Source: Mangrovivirga cuniculi (GTDB lineage Bacteria > Bacteroidota > Bacteroidia > Cytophagales > Cyclobacteriaceae). From it: 64,000 nucleotides of DNA. Shown here in pieces: positions 50,601-59,968 of this stretch; positions within the stretch are counted from its first letter, which is position 1, and the number at the start of each line of letters is the position of its first letter. The notes under the pieces were generated by a model. It was given only the letters and a program-made list of their open reading frames with translations. It did no database searches and was not told the DNA's origin. The translations under genes were made by a program, and so were the position numbers. The DNA lies in assembly GCF_005166025.1 (NCBI RefSeq), contig NZ_CP028923.1:726001-790000 (forward strand). Direction: 5' to 3'.

Positions 50601-52930
50601 TTTTGTCCTGAGATCGTAACTGATGGGCCTTCAATTTTTGCCCAGGAATATGAAACTATTTCTCCATCAGGATCAGTCGCATTTGCGGTCAGGGATGCAG
50701 TATTATTTGGCAAGGTTCTGAATATATCAGCACCTGCGTTTACAGTAGGAACTTTATTTGTTTCTTCAGGGTAAACAGTTACTTTAACTCTGTCAGATGC
50801 TTCAGCACCCATATCATCAATAACATTTACCTCAAATTCATAAGATCCTTCCACAAGGTTAGTCAATATCAGTGATGAGGTATTTGCACCATTAATTGTT
50901 GCTGATGGGCCTGAAATTTTTCTCCAGGAAATTGAGGCTATTTCACCGTCAGGATCATTTATTGTGGCATCAATGTTTATGTTATTATCCGGTAGCTGAA
51001 CCTGAAGATCAGGTCCGGCATCAACATCAGGTGGTGAATTAGTGGGAGGATTTTTCACCACTACATTTACCACGTCAGAGGCTGTAGCCCCTTGATCATC
51101 TTCCACCACTACTCTAAAAGAATAAGTACCGGCGATAAGATTATTTACTGTTACTTCTGATGTTTCGTAATTTGCAAGGCCTACAGTATTTGGACCTTCG
51201 ATCTGACCCCAGAAATAACTTACAATCGAACCATCATTATCAGAGGCAGTGGCATTTAAGACAACCGTATTTGTTGGTAAAGTTACGGTTTTATCCTGGC
51301 CTGCATTCACCACAGGGTTTTGATTTGAACTGGAAACAATGATTATTGCTTTATCACTAGCTGAGGCTCCATCATTATCTGTTACAATAAGATTAAACTC
51401 ATAAATTCCCTCAACCATATCTTCAACAGTCAGGTTTGGACTTGATACGTTAATGAGGGTAGCAGATGGACCTGATATTTTTTGCCATTCAAATGAAACA
51501 ATTCTACCATCAGGATCTGAACCTTGTCCATATAATGTCACTGTATTAGTTGGTAAAGATACCTCCTTGTCTGGTCCTGCATTGGCAGATGGCTTTTGAT
51601 TTATTTGTTCTTCATTTATAGTAACTAAAACCCTGTCACTAGCTGTAGCACCATCATTATCGGTTACCGTGAGTCTGAATTCAAAATTTCCAGCCACCAG
51701 ATTTGTCAGGGATAATTTGGGTTTATCCTGACCTGTTAATGTTATATTCGGACCAGAAATTTTATCCCACTGGTAAGAAACGATAGTTCCGTCAGGATCA
51801 CTTCCAGAACCTTCAATTATAATATTTTCTGCCGGCAGATTTAAATTGATGTCAGGACCGGCATTTGCAGTTGGTGGCTTGTTAACCTCTTCAGATATTA
51901 CAGTTATAATGATTTCATCGGAAGCAGAAGCTCCTTTATCATCAGTAACTTTACATCTAAAAGTATATTGACCTTCGACTAACTGCTTAGCTGTTAATGT
52001 AGCAGTATTAACACCTTCCAGTAAAGCATTTGGTCCACTAACTTTAGTCCAAAGGTAAGTTGTGACTCTTCCATCGGGATCTGAAGCATTTGCATTGATA
52101 GTGACGCTATTAGTCGGTAATGTAATCGTACGATCGTTCCCTAAATTTACTTTTGGAGGCGAATTAGGAGGACTTCCAAGTCTTTGGGCTAATAACCAGG
52201 CCCACATATTATCATCATTATATGCTGGTGTCCATGCATCATGCCCACGACCTTCATACACAGTTAAAAGGGGTTCAGGATTGGGTGTACCGCAATTATA
52301 GATCCTTGCAATTCCTTTTTCCGTCCCGGTATTTGGTGATCCTGGTCCATCATACTCTCCTGTAAATGCCCAAGTTGGCAGACTTTGCAAGTTACAACCA
52401 TCTCCGGTTAACCAGCCGGCAATTGGTACAATAGCAGCCAGCTTACTAGAATGATTTCCATACGCGGCATAATCCCAGGTACCGTTTCCTCCCATACTTA
52501 ATCCGGTGACATAAACCCTGCTCTTGTCAACTTTATAATTATTGATCATCCAGTTAAGCAACTCATCCACAAATAAAGGGGTCCAATCCCATGGGTATCT
52601 AGCCTGAGGTGAAATACATATGAAGGGGAAGTTTTTTCCATTTCTGATTAATCTGGGAGGACCAGCTACAAGGACCCTATTTAAATCAGTACCTTTTTCA
52701 CCTACTCCATGTAGAAATAAAACAATTGGAAAAGTTTTGCCTGCATCGTTATAATCTTCCGGTAAATATTCCCAATATCCGAAAGATTCTCCGGGAGCCA
52801 CTACCTGCGAAGTCCAGGATTGTGCGGTTTGCCTATCAGCTGGTGAGGTTTGAGCTTTTGCTGTGGTACACAAATATATTAACAAAAGACAAAATAGTGC
52901 CTTTGCATTACAGTTGGTATTGGTTAACAT
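47673..52930 (-). CDS. Giant T9SS type-B esterase with 15 PKD-like repeats, frameshifted as read
   Basis: One lost base in the T5 run at 48671-48675 splits a 1752-residue protein; restoring it gives SWEKISGP, the standard repeat motif. It has a signal peptide, an alpha/beta-hydrolase (about 40-255; Ser145 in GLSMGG, Asp194 in GEYDGPG, His230 in GRGHDAW), then 15 PKD-like repeats of about 93 residues, and a gliding-motility-type C-terminal sorting domain (FSPNNDGIAD start). The repeats should form a long stalk holding the esterase away from the cell. The PorP-SPOR gene follows after four bases as the probable export partner. Confidence 0.9.
47951..52159 (-). repeat. Tandem PKD-like coding repeats (about 15 x 280 bp)
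   Basis: The region encodes 15 imperfect tandem repeats with the consensus NAGxDxxIxLP, YxWxKISGP, LVEGxYxF and VTDxDGAxASD. They differ enough at DNA level that recent homogenisation is not obvious, but their similarity makes assembly and recombination errors possible here. Confidence 0.85.
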
Positions 52931-53031
52931 GATTTATAGCCGGTATTTAAGGATTATTGCTTAACCCGCTTCTAAAATAGTGAATATTAATTATTAATTA
53001 AAGCCAAATTAAGTTTAATTATTCCAACACT

Positions 53032-54613
53032 TTATTTAATAATTCTTTTAGCATTCTTTAAAATATCAGTTAGAGGAAGACTATTTAAAGTTCCTCCCAG
53101 TAGCCCTTTGTACTTTTCATCAGTAAAGTAGACTTTGTCATTTAAATAAGAAATACCTTCTTTCTGGCTAAAGCTTTTCCAAGGTAATTTTGTTACCATA
53201 TCTTCATTTATTGGTCCACCATTCCAACCAGAAATAACATATAAGTTAGCATAAGAAAGGAGTAATAGAATATTGCTATTTTCAAGATAAGTAGCTCCTG
53301 TAATAAATGTTTCAAGCATCTTGCCCTCACCAATAGAAAAGGAACCTAAAAACTTAGCAGTATGATTTCCGGCAGTCTTAGGTAATGAATAATAGTTTAC
53401 TATACCAGTATAAGGCTCTGTTCTGTTTTTTGTAAAAATATAAAGACTATCTCCCAAAGGTATTACTGCCTCCATATCATAATTCATTTCGTCTTTTTCA
53501 GGGGGAAAAGCATTTTGATCGGGGACGATAAATGAAATTAATTCAGAAGGAACACGTCTTAAGTTTCTGTCAAATCGATAATTGATTTTATAGATTTGAA
53601 AATTCTTCCTCAAATTTTTATTGTTTCCGATATCACAGATGAAAAAGTGAGATCCATCAAATGCTAATTCCTCCCAGTCATTATTAGATGCCCCGGTAAT
53701 CTTATAAAAATCGATGATTTTTCCTGTTGTATCAAAACTATATAAATAGGGTGGGTTGCCACTATCTGTTATTGTCCAAAATTCATTTTGACTAATTGCA
53801 ACTAATCCTGAATTTTCATCCAAATGAGAATGCAGATCAGTTATTTTATGATAGTTTAGTACGTTATCTGCTGAGTTTTCAACATTATTTTTTATTTCGA
53901 TATTTTCTTCAAACTTCCTAAATGGTTTTTCGCTGTTTAATAGGAGTGAGTAAAATTTTTCGGACGAATATGTTTGGCTCCACGCATCATGACCGGTGTT
54001 TTCCAATAAAAAAGCTGAGCCTTTCCTTTACAGGCTTTAATGGCGTTAACCATGTTTTCTGAACCGGTATTTCTGCCTTTTTTATGGTCTAGTTCTCCAT
54101 GAAATGCAAAAATGGGCAATTCTTTTAATTTACATGCTTGTTTAGGATCTCCCCATCCTGCAATAGGAGCAGCTGCAGAAACTTTATTCGGATGTTTTGT
54201 GATGTATTTGAAAACACCATTTCCCCCATGCTAATTCCTGTGAGAAAGATCTTTTGTTTATCAAATTTTTTAGTTTTAACCAGGTGTGAAATTAACGCAT
54301 CAACTACATCCTCATGCCAGTCGATTGGTCTATAGGTCTGAGGAGTAATTATCATAAACTCATCCTGAATTTTTAATTTTTCACCTAAAACGAAAGGGCT
54401 ATTTGATAGCGCTTTGTTGATATCATTGCCTCTACCCTCGACGCCATGTAAATAAATTAGTAGAGGAGGCTTTTCTATTGTGGGTTGATTGTAAGCATAT
54501 TTTAATTCATAGTTTATGGAGTCGGTGACAAAATTAAATTTATCAAATTTTAATTCTTGTCCATAAACACTGACATTCAGCACTATGAATAAGAAATTAA
54601 CTAAAAACTTCAT
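53032..54613 (-). CDS. Esterase with C-terminal beta-propeller-like domain, two frameshifts as read
   Basis: Three frame pieces join into a 527-residue protein when single bases are restored in the C5 run at 54223-54227 (giving GISMGGNGVF) and at the T4/CC site at 53999-54004 (giving NTGHDAW). The N-terminal half is an alpha/beta-hydrolase paralogous to the other three esterases, with signal peptide, Ser in GISMGG and His in TGHDAW. The C-terminal 270 residues resemble a six-bladed propeller (SdiA-regulated/phytase-like), not an adhesive domain, and there is no T9SS sorting signal. The ATG at 54613 overlaps the upstream acetyltransferase by 17 bases. Confidence 0.78.
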
Positions 54614-55238
54614 CATGCTTATTTTTGATGTGTTTAATGATCTTTGCAGGAACACCAGCAGCAACAGTGAAAGGAGGAACATCTTTAGTAACAACTGCAC
54701 CGGCAGCAATTACTGCCCCTTTTCCTATTCTTACACCCTTGAGAATAATTGCTTTACTGGCTATCCAAACATCGTCTTCAATTATTACCGGTAATTGAAG
54801 ACCTTTTTCGAAGTGGTTACGGATATCGTGAAAATCATCATCTAATATTAAAACATAAGGAGAAATTCTTACATTTTCTCCTATTTCAACTAATCCAGTG
54901 ACAGAAATGTGACAGCCATTAATTCTTGAATTTTGTCCAACAATGAGTTTAGCATTATTATGAACGAATATTTTGGCAGTTTCAATAACTGACCATACAC
55001 GAACTCTATCACCTAAAATTATTGAACCTTTGTTTTTAATTTTAGGTTTGCCATTGACTGACACTAACCGCCCTGTAGCGCATTTTCTTAAATAATAAGA
55101 AGCCATAACAGAGCGATAGATGCCGCTTAAGAAATAACCTGCAAGTTTTAATTTGATCGAGATATTTGACTTATCAGGGTATTCCTTTCTTAGCTCATTT
55201 TCTTTACTTTTTAGTATTTCGGATATATTTTCCCACAT
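54597..55238 (-). CDS. Hexapeptide-repeat acetyltransferase (LbH family)
   Basis: A 213-residue cytoplasmic protein with an N-terminal helical part and a left-handed beta-helix of hexapeptide repeats (about 65-195). The loop ILDDDFHDI holds the probable catalytic His, and the end [35 protein letters not shown] is characteristic of the maltose/galactoside O-acetyltransferase group that also includes many polysaccharide acetyltransferases. It is downstream of a glycosyltransferase and upstream of an esterase in one operon. Confidence 0.88.
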   Translation of the reverse strand: MWENISEILKSKENELRKEYPDKSNISIKLKLAGYFLSGIYRSVMASYYLRKCATGRLVSVNGKPKIKNKGSIILGDRVRVWSVIETAKIFVHNNAKLIVGQNSRINGCHISVTGLVEIGENVRISPYVLILDDDFHDIRNHFEKGLQLPVIIEDDVWIASKAIILKGVRIGKGAVIAAGAVVTKDVPPFTVAAGVPAKIIKHIKNKHDEVFS

Positions 55239-55258
55239 TTGAGGCCTGTTTCAAATGA

Positions 55259-56206
55259 TCAAAGTTGTTTAATTAATTGGTTGTTGGTTGTTTCTGGTTT
55301 TAAATGATCGGTAGGATGAGTTTTTTTCATAAATAGCCCTTTAACCGCTCCTTTAACTATTGCATTTGCATGTTTAAATTCAAATTTTGAAAGTTCCTGT
55401 ATAAGGTTTTTTGGCAGTGCTATAAATAAGAAAAACGAAGCTCCGAAGATCCAACGCCACCCATGATTATTCCTTCTCATGAACAATAACCGGTTACGTG
55501 TAAGATAATAAGTTTTGAGTGGATTTCCTTTACCTACAGTGACAGATTCCTTATGAGTAACTTCAGATAATCCAATATAGAATATTTTATAGCCCTTTCT
55601 TTTTGCCTTTTCACACCAATCATGTTCTTCATAGTACAAAAAGAAGATTTCCGGCATTAAACCTATATCATCTACAACCTTTTTTGGGATCAACAATGCG
55701 CATCCATGTGCAAGGTTAGTTTCATATATGGTATCGTATTGCCCTTCATCTTTTTCCAGATGACCGATTGATCTGCCACGACCTGTAAGGGGATGGATAG
55801 CAGTTGCTCCTGCATATTGAATTAAGTTATCCCCTTCCTGAAATTTTATCTTGGGAGTCGCCATTCCGAGATTAGCGATCGAAGTGGCATTATTGATTAG
55901 TGGTTCTAAAAATCCGGGTTTTAAAACTGTATCATTATTTAACAATAGGATAAATTCCCCTGAAGCTTTGGAAATACCCAGGTTATTGCCTCCTGCAAAA
56001 CCGAGATTTTCATCGCTGTTCAAAAATATAATTTCAGGATAATCAACCTTGATTGAATTTGATAATTTTGGGTCACTTCCATTGTCGACAACAATAGTCT
56101 CGAGATTAGGATAAGTGAGTCCTCTAATATAATCAAGAAATTCACGTGTCATCAATTCCTGATTGTAATTGACCGTGATAATACTGACTTTAGGAAAATT
56201 TCGCAT
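55259..56206 (-). CDS. Family 2 glycosyltransferase (rhamnosyltransferase-like)
   Basis: A 315-residue GT-A enzyme. VSIITVNYNQ opens the domain, VVDNGS and NLGFAGGNNLGI follow, and LLLNNDT is the metal-binding site. EEHDWCEKAKRKGY near residue 215 holds the catalytic-base region. This pattern is typical of WbbL-type transferases that add rhamnose or a related sugar to lipid-linked intermediates. It follows the initiating sugar transferase by seven bases, so it probably adds the second sugar of the repeat unit. Confidence 0.9.
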   Translation of the reverse strand: MRNFPKVSIITVNYNQELMTREFLDYIRGLTYPNLETIVVDNGSDPKLSNSIKVDYPEIIFLNSDENLGFAGGNNLGISKASGEFILLLNNDTVLKPGFLEPLINNATSIANLGMATPKIKFQEGDNLIQYAGATAIHPLTGRGRSIGHLEKDEGQYDTIYETNLAHGCALLIPKKVVDDIGLMPEIFFLYYEEHDWCEKAKRKGYKIFYIGLSEVTHKESVTVGKGNPLKTYYLTRNRLLFMRRNNHGWRWIFGASFFLFIALPKNLIQELSKFEFKHANAIVKGAVKGLFMKKTHPTDHLKPETTNNQLIKQL

Positions 56207-56213
56207 AAAAAAA

Positions 56214-57341
56214 TTAGACGTTATCTTTTTGCAGTAACGCTGGTATAGTTTTTAACATAATACCAATATCAAAAAGTAAAGAAGATTTTTTTGCATAGGC
56301 AACATCAAGAAGCATCCGTTCTTTTTCAGACATATCAGCTTTTCCCCTTTTGGTCACCTGCCAAAGGCCGGTAATTCCGGCAGGAGCGTCAAATCGCTTT
56401 GCCCAAATATCTATTGTCAATTGCTCTGCTTCATAGAGTGGCAACGGTCTGTTACCAACTAATGACATGTCTCCTTTCAATACATTAAATAACTGAGGAA
56501 GCTCATCTAAACTTGAGTTCCTCAAAAACTTACCAAATTTTGTAATTCTGGGATCATTACTAATTTTAACAAACGATCCTCCGTCATTATATTGGTTTAG
56601 GTGCTTTAATTTTTCAAGTTCTTTATCAGCTCCAACCCTCATAGATCTGAATTTGTAAAAATCAAAAATCTGATAGCCGGATCCTGCTCTTTTGGATATA
56701 TAAAATATAGGTCCTTTAGATTCGAGTTTAATAATTAAGGCAACCAGAAATAGTATTGGGCTGATCATTAGAATTATAAATCCGGAAACTAAAATATCAA
56801 AAGAGCGCTTACCTAATGGAATATTAGGTTTTTTATGAAAAGTGATTGAACCCTTTTCTTCTTCGGTTTCTAATAAAAGAGATTTATATTCTTTGAGAAA
56901 CTGGATGCGATAAACGAGATCTTCAACTTTTACTTCTGAGTCGTAATAATCGTCTACTCCAAATTTAAGAGCCTTTTCTTTATCTTTGTCATTAGGTTCT
57001 GATGATAAAAGAATAAATGGAAGGTGCTTGAAGTAGTTATTTACTTTTAGGCGATTAAATAGGGAAAAGGCAGCATCATCAGGTAAATCAGCATCACATA
57101 TTATAGCAGTTGGTAATTTATGGCCCTGAATCAATTGCTCCTCCAACCATTTAAATGCTTTTGAAGGTTCATTTAGAGCCAAACCGTCATAAGCATAATT
57201 CACCATTTGCTGGCAAATAGCAATACCATTAAATCCTATGTATAAGATTATATTCCTTTTTTTTGTCTTAGGACTTATAAATGATTCGTTTGAGGGTAAA
57301 GTCTGATTAGTTAAAGAATCATTAATAGTAAAACTATGCAT
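56214..57341 (-). CDS. Receiver-like/initiating sugar-transferase fusion
   Basis: A 375-residue protein in two parts. Residues about 30-155 have a response-regulator receiver fold: the phospho-acceptor-type Asp remains (CDADLP) and so does the Ser of SSEP, but the acidic pair after strand 1 and the Lys after strand 5 are missing. Residues about 178-375 are a bacterial sugar transferase (WcaJ/PglC-like) with one membrane helix, RAGSGYQIFDFYKFRSM, SLDELPQLFNVLKGDMSLVG and AGITGLW. It should start repeat-unit synthesis on undecaprenyl phosphate. The gene overlaps that of a free receiver protein by eight bases. Confidence 0.9.
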   Translation of the reverse strand: MHSFTINDSLTNQTLPSNESFISPKTKKRNIILYIGFNGIAICQQMVNYAYDGLALNEPSKAFKWLEEQLIQGHKLPTAIICDADLPDDAAFSLFNRLKVNNYFKHLPFILLSSEPNDKDKEKALKFGVDDYYDSEVKVEDLVYRIQFLKEYKSLLLETEEEKGSITFHKKPNIPLGKRSFDILVSGFIILMISPILFLVALIIKLESKGPIFYISKRAGSGYQIFDFYKFRSMRVGADKELEKLKHLNQYNDGGSFVKISNDPRITKFGKFLRNSSLDELPQLFNVLKGDMSLVGNRPLPLYEAEQLTIDIWAKRFDAPAGITGLWQVTKRGKADMSEKERMLLDVAYAKKSSLLFDIGIMLKTIPALLQKDNV

Positions 57342-57731
57342 AGTTGCCTATTTTATTATTACCAGTTAGCTCGTGAATTTCTTTAATAAATACTTCCGGA
57401 TTAAAAGGTTTTTGATAGAAGCTAATGGCTCCGGCTGCCAAAGCTTTTTCCTTTTCTTTTTCATTATCATAACCTGATAACATCACAACAGGGATTTCTT
57501 TGAATAGTCCACTTTTTTTCAAGTTCTCTACAAAGACCCCTCCGCTCAATTGCGGCATATTGACGTCAGAAATAATCAAATCGGGCTTATTGCCTGTATT
57601 CAGCCATTTCAGGGCTTTAAGCCCACTCGTTTGCGTGAAAACATCAAAATCTTTACCCAACAGCTTTTCCAACAACCAGCATATACTTTTATCGTCGTCA
57701 ATTACAAGTATTTTTTCTTATTGCTATTCAT
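57334..57731 (-). CDS. Single-domain response regulator, frameshifted as read
   Basis: As read, the ATG frame (57731) stops after about nine codons because one base is missing from the T6 run at 57711-57716; restoring it gives a complete 132-residue receiver starting KKKILVIDDD. All receiver residues are then present: the acidic triplet, the phospho-acceptor Asp in ISDVNMP, Ser in MLSGYD and Lys in YQKPF. There is no output domain. It overlaps the receiver-like/sugar-transferase gene by eight bases, so it probably controls polysaccharide initiation by phosphorylation. Confidence 0.85.
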
Positions 57732-57857
57732 AAAAAATTCTCTGTTTGCCTAAAGTCTAATTCTTCTAAAACAATAAATAGTTAAATTTTTAGCCTGTCT
57801 TATAATTGATCGGATGTTAAAAATATAAAAAAGGCCAGACAAAAACTAAGCATAATG

Positions 57858-57887
57858 CAAAATTATTTCAAAATAATTATAAAACAA
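57858..57887 (-). promoter_or_regulatory. Bacteroidota sigma-A promoter for the receiver/sugar-transferase operon
   Basis: On the minus strand TTG (57887-57885) is followed after exactly 19 bases by TAATTTTG (57865-57858), both elements of the Bacteroidota consensus at ideal spacing. It would start transcription near 57850, about 120 bases before the ATG at 57731. The rest of the 322-base gap between 57731 and 58054 is AT-rich and holds no other feature I can support. Confidence 0.7.
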
Positions 57888-58053
57888 CCTTGTATTACCG
57901 ATTAGTAAATTGTAATAATTTGAGGAATAAATATAAATCTTCGGTAATGAATGTTATTATTTATAGAATAAAATTGAATAAATCTATTTTAGGCACTTAG
58001 TGATAAGAATATGATATTATTCAGACCTTATAAAGGGAGGAAATTTCGAAAAT

Positions 58054-58302
58054 TTAATTTTTAACGAGGGAAAGTGCTTTTCTGATATTCTTGATGCTGA
58101 TCAACGGATTAGACGGATTGATATCGATCAACAATTCTTCTGCAAGATCTTCATCTCCAATATTATTATTGTTACTGATATTAAATAATTGATGATCATA
58201 AAAATCAGCAGCATCTCTATATAAATGAAAAATAACTCCACCTATTTTTCTTTTTGTCGTAAACCCATTTTTTATTTGCATCTTTACAACTTTATTTTTC
58301 AA
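58054..58302 (-). CDS. Hypothetical small protein
   Basis: An 82-residue cytoplasmic protein with no signal peptide or membrane helix. It starts with a basic stretch and contains NNNNIGDEDL, then a helical end (PLISIKNIRKALSLVKN). I do not recognise a family. Alternative ATG at 58281 gives a shorter form. It is divergent from the lipoprotein gene, with 15 bases between start codons. Some chance remains that it is not a gene. Confidence 0.45.
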   Translation of the reverse strand: MKNKVVKMQIKNGFTTKRKIGGVIFHLYRDAADFYDHQLFNISNNNNIGDEDLAEELLIDINPSNPLISIKNIRKALSLVKN

Positions 58303-58317
58303 ACTTCTACAATAACG

Positions 58318-58785
58318 ATGAATAAATACTCTTTAAGGTTGCATGTACGGATCAGCTTTTTATTCATAGGAATCATATTCTCCTCTTGTAATGAGCCTGT
58401 TCCTCCAGAATATACCGGGATTGAAAATATTGTTGTTGAGGAAATCAATTCTGAATCGGCAAGATTAACCGGTGATGTAATACTGATGAGTGAAGAAAAG
58501 ATTTCATGGAATATCAGAGATGTTGATATAGATGTTTTTCAGGATAATAGAACGGTAGGAAACTTAAAAATTACCGATAAATCTAAAATCGAGTTCGGTG
58601 AGAATACGGTTCCAGTAATCCTGAACATTAATTTGAAAGAAGTAGGAAAACTAAACAGCTTATTAAGTTTATTGGTTTCAAAATCAATCACAGTAAGTCT
58701 TAAAGGGAATATTAAGGTAGGCAAGTTTGTATATAATAAGGTATTGCCAGTTGATGAGATAATAGAATTTCAACTAGAAAAATAA
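58318..58785 (+). CDS. Putative lipoprotein, LEA14-like beta domain
   Basis: A 155-residue protein with a lipoprotein signal (FSSC, cysteine near residue 21) followed by a beta-rich domain. The hydrophobic/charged alternation and the pattern of paired strands resemble LEA type 2/water-stress domains seen in Bacteroidota envelope lipoproteins, but the match is by pattern only. I use ATG 58318; the longer upstream frame lacks a signal. It lies seven bases before the acetyltransferase-like gene. Confidence 0.65.
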   Translation: MNKYSLRLHVRISFLFIGIIFSSCNEPVPPEYTGIENIVVEEINSESARLTGDVILMSEEKISWNIRDVDIDVFQDNRTVGNLKITDKSKIEFGENTVPVILNINLKEVGKLNSLLSLLVSKSITVSLKGNIKVGKFVYNKVLPVDEIIEFQLEK

Positions 58786-58792
58786 GATATAA

Positions 58793-59956
58793 ATGAATGT
58801 TCAGATCGTTCAAACAGCAAATGATATTAAAGAATGGCTTTCTTTTCCTTTAAAATTATATCATGGAGATGATAATTATATTCATCCATTAAATAATGAT
58901 GTTGAAGAGGTTTTTGACCCGAACAGGAATAAACTTTTAAAAGGGGGAGAGGCAATACGCTTTCTATTAAAATCGAATGGTGAAGTAGTTGGACGAGTTG
59001 CAGCATTTTATAATGACAGGCTGGCCAAAAAAGGTAATAAGCAACCAACGGGAGGATTTGGCTTTTTTGAATGCATAGATGATGAAAAAGTCGCTTTTAA
59101 GTTGTTTGATATTTCTAAAGAATGGCTAAAAGAAAAAGGGATGGAAGCTATGGACGGTCCGATCAATTTTGGTGACAGGGATCGGTTCTGGGGTTTGCTG
59201 ACAGATGGATTCTATCCTCCAAATTATGGTATGTTATATCATAAGAAGTATTATCAAAAATTCTTTGATGATTATGGATTTAATGTATATTTCAATCAAT
59301 ATACTTATTACCGAATAGTTAAAGGCAAGAGCTTTGATGATAAGTTTTACAAAAAAGCCAAGCTGAATATCAATAATCCGGATTATACTTTCAAGTATCC
59401 TGATAAGGATGAAATGGATAAAGTGCCGGAATACTTTTTGACAGTATATAATAAAGCCTGGGCCGGACACAGCGGTGTGAAACCAATGGATATTCGCCAG
59501 GCAAAAATGATATTTAAAAAGCTTAAACCAATTCTTGATCGCAAGTTATTATATTTTGGTTTTTATAAAGGAGAGCCAATCTCATTTTATATAAGTGTAC
59601 CGGATATAAACCAAATATTCAGAAAGTTCAATGGTAAATTTGGTCTTTTACAAAAATTACAATTCCTCTACTACCGATGGAAAGGGATAATTGATAAATC
59701 TTTGGGTTTGGTATTTGGAGTTGTGCCAGAGCACCAAGGTAAAGGCATTGAGGCGGCTATGACTGTATCATATTCAGAATTGGCATTTTCAGAAGAGTAT
59801 GAATATATAACAACCGAAATGAACTGGATTGGAGACTTTAATCCTAAGATGATGCGAGTTGTGGAACAAATTGGAGGAGAAATTTTAAAAACGCATAAAA
59901 CTTACAGGTATCTTTTTGATCAGAATGCTGAATTTGAAAGGATGCCATACAATTAA
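58793..59956 (+). CDS. GNAT-like acetyltransferase domain protein
   Basis: A 387-residue cytoplasmic protein. The N-terminal half contains an IRFLLKSNGEVVGRVAAFYN strand-turn-strand, and the C-terminal half has GVVPEHQGKGIEAAM, the acetyl-CoA pyrophosphate loop of GNAT proteins. It probably contains two GNAT-like halves. The substrate is unknown. It lies 12 bases upstream of the adenosine kinase gene, so the two may be co-transcribed. Confidence 0.7.
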   Translation: MNVQIVQTANDIKEWLSFPLKLYHGDDNYIHPLNNDVEEVFDPNRNKLLKGGEAIRFLLKSNGEVVGRVAAFYNDRLAKKGNKQPTGGFGFFECIDDEKVAFKLFDISKEWLKEKGMEAMDGPINFGDRDRFWGLLTDGFYPPNYGMLYHKKYYQKFFDDYGFNVYFNQYTYYRIVKGKSFDDKFYKKAKLNINNPDYTFKYPDKDEMDKVPEYFLTVYNKAWAGHSGVKPMDIRQAKMIFKKLKPILDRKLLYFGFYKGEPISFYISVPDINQIFRKFNGKFGLLQKLQFLYYRWKGIIDKSLGLVFGVVPEHQGKGIEAAMTVSYSELAFSEEYEYITTEMNWIGDFNPKMMRVVEQIGGEILKTHKTYRYLFDQNAEFERMPYN

Positions 59957-59968
59957 TAATATAAAATT

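Noticed and set aside
47951..52159. Regular repeats at about 280 bp that could suggest a CRISPR or satellite array
   Set aside because: The period is far too long for CRISPR, and the repeats lie in one open reading frame with a clear PKD consensus.
50160..52301. Several plus-strand frames of 60-120 codons in the repeat region
   Set aside because: They mirror the PKD repeats on the minus strand, recur with the repeat period, and have no start context or recognisable motif.
13163..57731. Programmed frameshifting as the explanation for the split genes
   Set aside because: Eleven sites in nine unrelated genes, some with only two identical bases at the site, and no conserved slippery heptamer with downstream structure.
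57550..57753. Plus-strand frames over the response regulator
   Set aside because: They are shadows of the receiver gene on the minus strand and its promoter side; no signal or motif.
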